This document shows positions 59,254 to 64,000 of a stretch of 64,000 bases of DNA, in pieces; position 1 is the stretch's first letter; each line of letters starts with the position of its first letter. The stretch covers positions 558,001-622,000 of the forward strand of contig JBAYIU010000001.1 of assembly GCA_041665465.1 (NCBI GenBank), in the 5' to 3' direction. The DNA comes from JACRPH01 sp041665465 (lineage in GTDB: Archaea; Nanobdellota; Nanobdellia; Woesearchaeales; GW2011-AR9). A model generated the notes under the pieces. The model did not search any database. It had not been told where the DNA came from and saw nothing but the letters and a program-made list of their open reading frames with translations. Both the position numbers and the translations under genes were made by a program.

Positions 59254-61038
59254 ATGGCTCTACGTAAAGTACTCGTAACCGTGGTCGGACATGTAGATCA
59301 CGGCAAGACTTCCTTATTAGATAAGATTAGACGGAGCACTGTCTGTTCTGGAGAAGCAGGAGGAATCACTCAGGCTATTGGAGTATCCATTATTCCCATC
59401 GAGACCATTAAGAAAATCTGCGGTAAACTTCTGAATGCCATTCCCAATTTAACTATACCGGGATTATTAACCGTTGATACTCCCGGCCATGCGGCTTTCA
59501 CCTCTTTAAGAAAACGTGGCGGTTCTTTAGCAGACATTGCCATTCTTGTGGTTGATATCAATGAAGGATTTAAACCCCAAACCTTAGAATCTATTGAAAT
59601 TCTAAGATCAAATAAAGTTCCATTTATTGTTGCAGCTAATAAAATTGACTTAATCAGTGGATGGGAATGTAATCCAGAAAAAAACCTGTTGGATAATCTT
59701 AACGAATTAGATTTCAAAATACAAAGCATGTTCGAAACCAAGATGTACGAGTTAGTAGCTAAGTTTTCAGAGTTAGGATTAGAATCAGAAAGATTCGATC
59801 GAGTACAAGATTATACTAAACAGTTAGCTTTGGTTCCTATCTCTGCCAAAACCGGGCAAGGCATTCCAGAGTTATTAATGGTTCTTACAGGGTTAGCTCA
59901 GAAATTCTTAGAAAAGAAATTAGAAGTTGATGAGACAGGTAATTGTAAAGGCACTATCTTAGAGGTAAAAGAAGAAACCGGTTTAGGAACCACCCTTAAT
60001 GCAATCATTTACAATGGATGTTTAAAAGTTAATGATACCTTAATTATTGGGGGAATAGAAGAACCTCTCACAGTTAAAGTACGTGCCTTACTTGAACCAG
60101 CAGAGTTGGCAGAAATGCGTGAGAAGAAAGCCAAGTTCCAGAATGTTAAAGAAGCAGTAGCTGCTACCGGAGTGAAAATATCTGCTCCAGGGTTGGATAA
60201 AGCTATTGCCGGTATGCCTTTACGTAGTTGTTCCGGTAAGCCAGAAGAGATTGAACAACTTAAACAGGAAGTACAACAGGAAGTGGGAGAGGTAGTCAGT
60301 GAATGTGATGAATGTATTGGAATAATTATCAAGTCTGACACCATTGGAGGATTAGAAGCACTACGTAACTTATTATTAGCTAAAGAGATTCCTATCTCTT
60401 CTGCCACCTTAGGAGATATATCTAAGAAAGATCTTTCTCAACTTGAATCTTTGCGAGATAAAGATGAATTTATGGGAGTCATTTTAGGATTTAACATAAA
60501 AGTTCCTCCTGATATTGAAGATTACGTTAAAGCTAAGAAATTAAAGATTATTACTAATGAAGTGATCTACAAAACCATTGAAGATTATGAGGCTTATACT
60601 CAGAACTTAAGAAAAGAAATTGAACTTAAAGAGTTAGCTAACTTAGTCCGTCCTTGTAAGTTTGCCTTGATGAAAGGTTATGTTTTCAGACAGAATAATC
60701 CGGCTATTGTCGGATCAGAAATTGAAGTTGGTCAGATTAAAAGTGGTGACCCGATAATGAATATCGAAGGAAAGTCAATAACTTCGGTTAAAAGTATGCA
60801 AGAAGGACAAGAGAACGTCAGCTTAGCTACTCAGGGAAAACAATTAGCGATTGCTATGGAAGGAGTAACTGTCGGCAGACAAATTAACGAAGGAGATTTC
60901 TTGTACACTGATATCCCTGAAGAAGATTTTAAGAAACTTAAAGAGTTAAAGAAACATCTTTCTAAGAGCGAAGTAGAAGTATTAAGAGAAATTGCAGAGA
61001 TAAAAAGAAAGAATAATCCGGTGTGGGGTGTAGGTTAG
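59254..61038 (+). CDS. infB: Translation initiation factor aIF5B
   Basis: A 594-residue GTPase of archaeal/eukaryotic IF2/eIF5B type. G1 GHVDHGKTSL, G2 region GGITQAIGVS, G3 DTPGHAAF and G4 ANKIDLI are intact and no intein is present. Domains II-IV follow, including IIKSDTIGGLEAL and KGYVFRQNNPAIVG. It promotes subunit joining at initiation. Length matches archaeal forms. The stop overlaps a small convergent gene by four bases. Confidence 0.95.
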   Translation: MALRKVLVTVVGHVDHGKTSLLDKIRRSTVCSGEAGGITQAIGVSIIPIETIKKICGKLLNAIPNLTIPGLLTVDTPGHAAFTSLRKRGGSLADIAILVVDINEGFKPQTLESIEILRSNKVPFIVAANKIDLISGWECNPEKNLLDNLNELDFKIQSMFETKMYELVAKFSELGLESERFDRVQDYTKQLALVPISAKTGQGIPELLMVLTGLAQKFLEKKLEVDETGNCKGTILEVKEETGLGTTLNAIIYNGCLKVNDTLIIGGIEEPLTVKVRALLEPAELAEMREKKAKFQNVKEAVAATGVKISAPGLDKAIAGMPLRSCSGKPEEIEQLKQEVQQEVGEVVSECDECIGIIIKSDTIGGLEALRNLLLAKEIPISSATLGDISKKDLSQLESLRDKDEFMGVILGFNIKVPPDIEDYVKAKKLKIITNEVIYKTIEDYEAYTQNLRKEIELKELANLVRPCKFALMKGYVFRQNNPAIVGSEIEVGQIKSGDPIMNIEGKSITSVKSMQEGQENVSLATQGKQLAIAMEGVTVGRQINEGDFLYTDIPEEDFKKLKELKKHLSKSEVEVLREIAEIKRKNNPVWGVG

Positions 61039-61256
61039 TATAATTCATCTACCTTGATAGTAACGTATCTTCCGCCTTCTTTGTGTAAGCGATAAGGAGT
61101 TCCGTATTCTCTAAGTTCTTCAGAATTACCTCTACTTCTAGGAACAAATTCTAAAGAAGACTCTTCTGCTGCAGAACGAGTTCTACCTGCCAATCCCTTT
61201 TCAATAAAGCTATCTACTCTTCTGGTCAGTTCATCGTTTGGATTTACCATCTTCAT
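61035..61256 (-). CDS. Small hypothetical protein
   Basis: About 73 residues: a helical start (LTRRVDSFIEKGLAGRTRSA), a disordered middle and a beta hairpin end (RYVTIKVDELY). Not recognised. ATG 61256 or 61250 both possible; a TATA-like tract about 20 bases upstream suggests a leaderless start. It overlaps the infB end. Confidence 0.5.
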   Translation of the reverse strand: MKMVNPNDELTRRVDSFIEKGLAGRTRSAAEESSLEFVPRSRGNSEELREYGTPYRLHKEGGRYVTIKVDELY

Positions 61257-61370
61257 TATAAAATAAATATACTTTATATACATTTCCCCTAGGGAAGCAT
61301 CTGTTTGTTTAGAAAATTTTGAAGAAATGAATCTTGAATCAGATTAAATAATCACTGAAAAAAATAAAAT

Positions 61371-61859
61371 TTAATGTTTATAATCAACTTTAGTTCCATC
61401 AGGCCAGGTCCAGTTTTGCCAATCATAAATTGATCCACCGTTATCTGAAGGAAACCACTCTTTTGGAAATGGACGTTTAAATCTGCGCAGATCAGCTAAC
61501 TCTAAACCTCCCATTATTCTCCAAGTGCTTCTAATTGATTGGAATCCTCTTTGATCCATTCCTTCTCCATATTGCTTTGCTTCTACACGATAAACAGTAC
61601 CATCATGTCTTACCCACAATCGGGGAGAATAAGTATTTAAGTCGGGTTCTTTTATTGGAAACCTTAACTTTTCTAACTCTTTCTCTCCGGACCAAATTTC
61701 TGTTCCAGTGGGAATTTCAAGCACATGACCATTGCAACGAGACCCATCCATCAAGACCCTTTTGTAGAATCCGTCGGGAACGTGACCCATTACATATACC
61801 CCAACAGTAATTGTTAAGGGTTTCTCAAGAGTGATTGTTTCTAAAGAGATATTTGCCAT
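61371..61859 (-). CDS. Hypothetical protein
   Basis: 162 residues, soluble, beta-rich with many Trp and Gly (WFPSDNGGSIYDWQNWTW). Not recognised; possibly a beta-sandwich. There is no signal peptide. TATA-like sequence lies about 25 bases before the ATG. Confidence 0.55.
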   Translation of the reverse strand: MANISLETITLEKPLTITVGVYVMGHVPDGFYKRVLMDGSRCNGHVLEIPTGTEIWSGEKELEKLRFPIKEPDLNTYSPRLWVRHDGTVYRVEAKQYGEGMDQRGFQSIRSTWRIMGGLELADLRRFKRPFPKEWFPSDNGGSIYDWQNWTWPDGTKVDYKH

Positions 61860-61988
61860 TTTCTTATTATTGGAGGAGTTATTTATAAAACTTTTGTAAT
61901 TTTGTCACTTTCGAGTAAGGACCACTAAGAATTATTACCTTTATTGTCAAAGCATAACTTTTTATAAAAGAGGGATTATAAAGAAGAT

Positions 61989-62468
61989 ATGCAAACATTA
62001 ACCATTTTAAATTCAAAAGAAGTCCGTGCTCTTAAAGAACAATTGACTAGACAATTTGGTTATTTTCCACCAGAAGATTATGCTTATCTTCGTAATGAGA
62101 AAGAAAAGATCTTTCTCATCAACAAAGATGTAGCCAAAGTTGATTGGGATAAACTGATCGTAGACAAAATGGGGCTTTATTTTGGGGAAGACCTTGGTCA
62201 TGAGTTTCGACTAAGTAAAGAAGGAGCACAATTGTTATGGATGGAAGCAAAAAAGAATAAGGTTGAACTGAAAAACACATTAGAGTTGAGCAAAGAAGAA
62301 GTTAAAACCTATTTCTCCGGAGTAGACCTGTTTAAAGAAGAAGGAGAAAAGGATAACAAATTAGTGATTTTATATTATCAGAAAGAAGTTTTAGGATGTG
62401 CCCGATATAGAGAAGGAAAAGTTTTTAATTTCTTGCCCAAGATCCATCGAGGAGAAGTCATCCTCTAG
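61989..62468 (+). CDS. PUA-like RNA-binding domain protein
   Basis: 159 residues. The C-terminal VILYYQKEVLGCARYREGKVFNFLPKIHRGEVIL resembles the PUA-like domain found at the end of NOL1/NOP2/Fmu rRNA methyltransferases and as a stand-alone archaeal protein. The N-terminal half (QLTRQFGYF, IFLINKDVAKV) also fits that family. It probably binds rRNA or tRNA; no methyltransferase domain is present. Confidence 0.65.
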   Translation: MQTLTILNSKEVRALKEQLTRQFGYFPPEDYAYLRNEKEKIFLINKDVAKVDWDKLIVDKMGLYFGEDLGHEFRLSKEGAQLLWMEAKKNKVELKNTLELSKEEVKTYFSGVDLFKEEGEKDNKLVILYYQKEVLGCARYREGKVFNFLPKIHRGEVIL

Positions 62469-62510
62469 AGTAGATAAATCTTTATAAATAGTCTTTCTTC
62501 TGAGATAAAT

Positions 62511-63107
62511 ATGGCAAATAAACTTTATGCAATCTTTATTCTTTCGTTACTGCTATTGGTTTCAGCAGTAATGGCTAGCGAATTTAGTGATTACAACAAC
62601 CTTCGTGACCAATATCATGATTACATGGATAATTATATTGATTATCGCCATGATTATCTGCAAGCCCAAGAAGAGAGTGATTCCTATTCCCAAATGAGAG
62701 CGGAAAACAGATTAGGCGATCTTCGTAACGATTTTGATGACTTAAAAGATGACGCTGAAGACCTCTTAGATTCTGTAGATCACAACGATTCTCTTTACGA
62801 CGATGTAAGAGATTTACGCAGTGATGCAGTTGATGCAATTAGAAGAATTGATACCTTACTAGAAGACAATTCTCGCCAGTATTATCAAAATTACCAAACG
62901 GCTCAAGTTGTGGCTGCTCCTGAACCTAAAGTTAAGGTAGAACCATTAAATGTAATTATTATGCCTGCTAAGCAAGAAGTAACACCAGTTCAGGTAAAAG
63001 AGTCTAATTCCTTACCAGATCTCAGCGTAGTTTGGTTGATTGCGGGAATAATTGTGGCTTTAGCAGTAATATTGTTCTTGATAGGAATAATACTCAAAAG
63101 AAGATAA
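62511..63107 (+). CDS. Exported helical protein with C-terminal anchor
   Basis: 198 residues. A signal peptide (about 1-22) precedes a strongly acidic, Asp/Tyr-rich coiled-coil-like region (25-125), a Pro/Val linker (130-165), a membrane helix (about 173-194) and a KRR end. Most of it would lie outside the cell. Function unknown; structural role is inference. TATA-like CTTTATAAATAG lies upstream. Confidence 0.65.
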   Translation: MANKLYAIFILSLLLLVSAVMASEFSDYNNLRDQYHDYMDNYIDYRHDYLQAQEESDSYSQMRAENRLGDLRNDFDDLKDDAEDLLDSVDHNDSLYDDVRDLRSDAVDAIRRIDTLLEDNSRQYYQNYQTAQVVAAPEPKVKVEPLNVIIMPAKQEVTPVQVKESNSLPDLSVVWLIAGIIVALAVILFLIGIILKRR

Positions 63108-63124
63108 AAAGATAAGAAAAATAA

Positions 63125-63364
63125 TTATTTAAGAACGTCTTCAATGGGCTTTTTGCCCTTGAGAGATTTTCCTTCTGTACCTTTAGCTTCTTTAGCCATA
63201 GCTACTAGGTCTACCCCTAGGTCTTTCAATTCTTTGATGTGCATCTGCATTAACTGTTCAACAATCTGCAGAATTCTCATCAATTCCTCTCGCTCTTTAG
63301 TTAAAGTAGCTAAGGAACCTTTGTGAAAGCCCACTTTTTCTTCTTTACCCATGTCTTTTGCCAT
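63125..63364 (-). CDS. Small coiled-coil protein
   Basis: 79 residues: Lys-rich start, a helix with heptad-like leucines and methionines (RILQIVEQLMQMHIKELKDL) and a short tail. Not recognised. The start ATG at 63364 lies in a short AT-rich region. Confidence 0.55.
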   Translation of the reverse strand: MAKDMGKEEKVGFHKGSLATLTKEREELMRILQIVEQLMQMHIKELKDLGVDLVAMAKEAKGTEGKSLKGKKPIEDVLK

Positions 63365-63483
63365 ACTTTCATATTAAGAAGGGAGGTTTATAAGCTTTTG
63401 CCCGGGATTTTGTCTAAGATCACTCTAAAAATAAGGATTAAAACACACAAAAGCTTATATTTATCTCTTTTCTAGATAACAGG

Positions 63484-64000
63484 ATGAAACGCTCTTACCA
63501 ATTAGGAACCATACTATGGGTAGAAGATCAATGGGAGATTTTAGAGAGTTGGGCATACAACATTTCTAGATCTGATTCTATCTCTCAAGCATTCAGTCAA
63601 GGAAAAAGATTAAGTATAAAAACAAATGAAACTTTGACAAGACTTTCAGAGATAGAAGCTGAAAGAACGATTGAACAGATCATTGTAGAAACAAAAGACC
63701 AACCTACTTTTCTTAATCTAAGAACCGGTCAATTAGCTCGAGCTTACTTAGAACGAATTACTCCCGGTGCAATTTTACTGGATTCTGATTTCCCTGGCGG
63801 GGGATATATGGAAGTAGTAAGATGTTTAAGAGAACAGGAAATGACAAATTATCCTTTGATTAGTTGGACCCAAAGAGATATTTCTGAATTAAGACCAGAA
63901 ATCATAGAACTATTAGGTAATCCTCCTAGATACATTTGGAAAACAGGAACGAAAACAGAAGAACTGGTTGAACATCTTCTCTTTTCCAGAAGATATCTAG
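63484..64000 (+). CDS. Receiver-like protein, cut by window end
   Basis: 172 residues visible, open at the window edge. LGTILWVEDQWEI resembles the first strand and acidic pocket of a receiver, and ILLDSDFPGGGYMEVVRCLRE matches the phosphoacceptor loop and next helix, with Asp in LLDSD as the likely site. A long insertion separates the two. A second receiver-like protein is encoded at 3879. No kinase is visible. The 3' end is outside. Confidence 0.6.
   Translation, partial: MKRSYQLGTILWVEDQWEILESWAYNISRSDSISQAFSQGKRLSIKTNETLTRLSEIEAERTIEQIIVETKDQPTFLNLRTGQLARAYLERITPGAILLDSDFPGGGYMEVVRCLREQEMTNYPLISWTQRDISELRPEIIELLGNPPRYIWKTGTKTEELVEHLLFSRRYL

Noticed and set aside
59370..59741. Minus-strand open frames inside infB
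   Set aside because: Antisense to a highly conserved GTPase gene, with no recognisable product.
59254..61038. Intein in infB
   Set aside because: All GTPase motifs follow each other at normal spacing and length is standard.

Overview
The window is archaeal. Evidence: archaeal-type translation genes (aIF5B, ABCE1, EF-1 beta, archaeal GluRS, Trm1), TrmB and Lrp regulators, a geranylgeranyl-reductase-family enzyme, two intron-bearing tRNAs, TATA boxes about 25 bases before leaderless start codons, and GGTGATC-like Shine-Dalgarno sites inside operons. DNA is AT-rich, TGA is used as a stop, and genes are packed with overlaps or short gaps. Many small orphan proteins, bacterial-type genes in an archaeal background (lgt, metF, a barrel-like exported protein) and radical SAM enzymes suggest a DPANN-type lineage (Woesearchaeota/Pacearchaeota-like). 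That placement is inference.

Layout: 1-3.8 kb has a degenerate membrane cupredoxin, a candidate structured RNA, a methyltransferase and two regulators. 3.9-6.6 kb is an overlapping three-gene cassette: receiver-like protein, stand-alone PEP-utilising-enzyme TIM barrel, HemW-like radical SAM protein. 6.6-11.6 kb is a MacB/LolCDE-like ABC operon with an exported protein and a regulator. 11.7-20.4 kb has metF, thioredoxin reductase with a Trx-like lipoprotein, an MNT-HEPN fusion before gltX, a divergent PurA homologue with a small partner, and a PRC-barrel protein. 20.6-26.3 kb has lgt, a cupredoxin lipoprotein, small membrane proteins, a TrmB regulator and orphans. 26.3-33.3 kb has ABCE1, a divergent acetyltransferase/deacetylase pair, an FHA protein, tRNA-Thr(CGT) with a D-loop insertion, and a radical SAM protein with unusual cysteine spacing. 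33.3-39.8 kb has a CARF-like/IMPase/tandem-paralogue operon, an AbrB-PhoU regulator and membrane proteins. 39.8-47.3 kb is the surface block: a reductase, then three exported proteins, including a 1190-residue protein with interleaved cysteine-rich repeats and a coiled-coil plus barrel-like protein.

47.5-52.6 kb carries a transporter and an oxidative-stress/metal cluster (peroxiredoxin, zinc protein, superoxide dismutase, ArsP-type permease with a Cys-rich micro-protein). 52.6-56.1 kb is an RNA-centred segment: tRNA-Trp(CCA) interrupted twice, a LAGLIDADG protein, RNA 3'-phosphate cyclase, a zinc ribbon and EF-1 beta. 56.2-64 kb has a third TrmB, Trm1, aIF5B, small orphans and a receiver-like gene cut by the window end.

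Strongest candidates for something undescribed: the 3.9-6.6 kb cassette, the divergent PurA pair, the doubly interrupted tRNA-Trp beside a homing-type protein and rtcA, and the barrel-like exported protein. No IS element, CRISPR array or origin was recognised.
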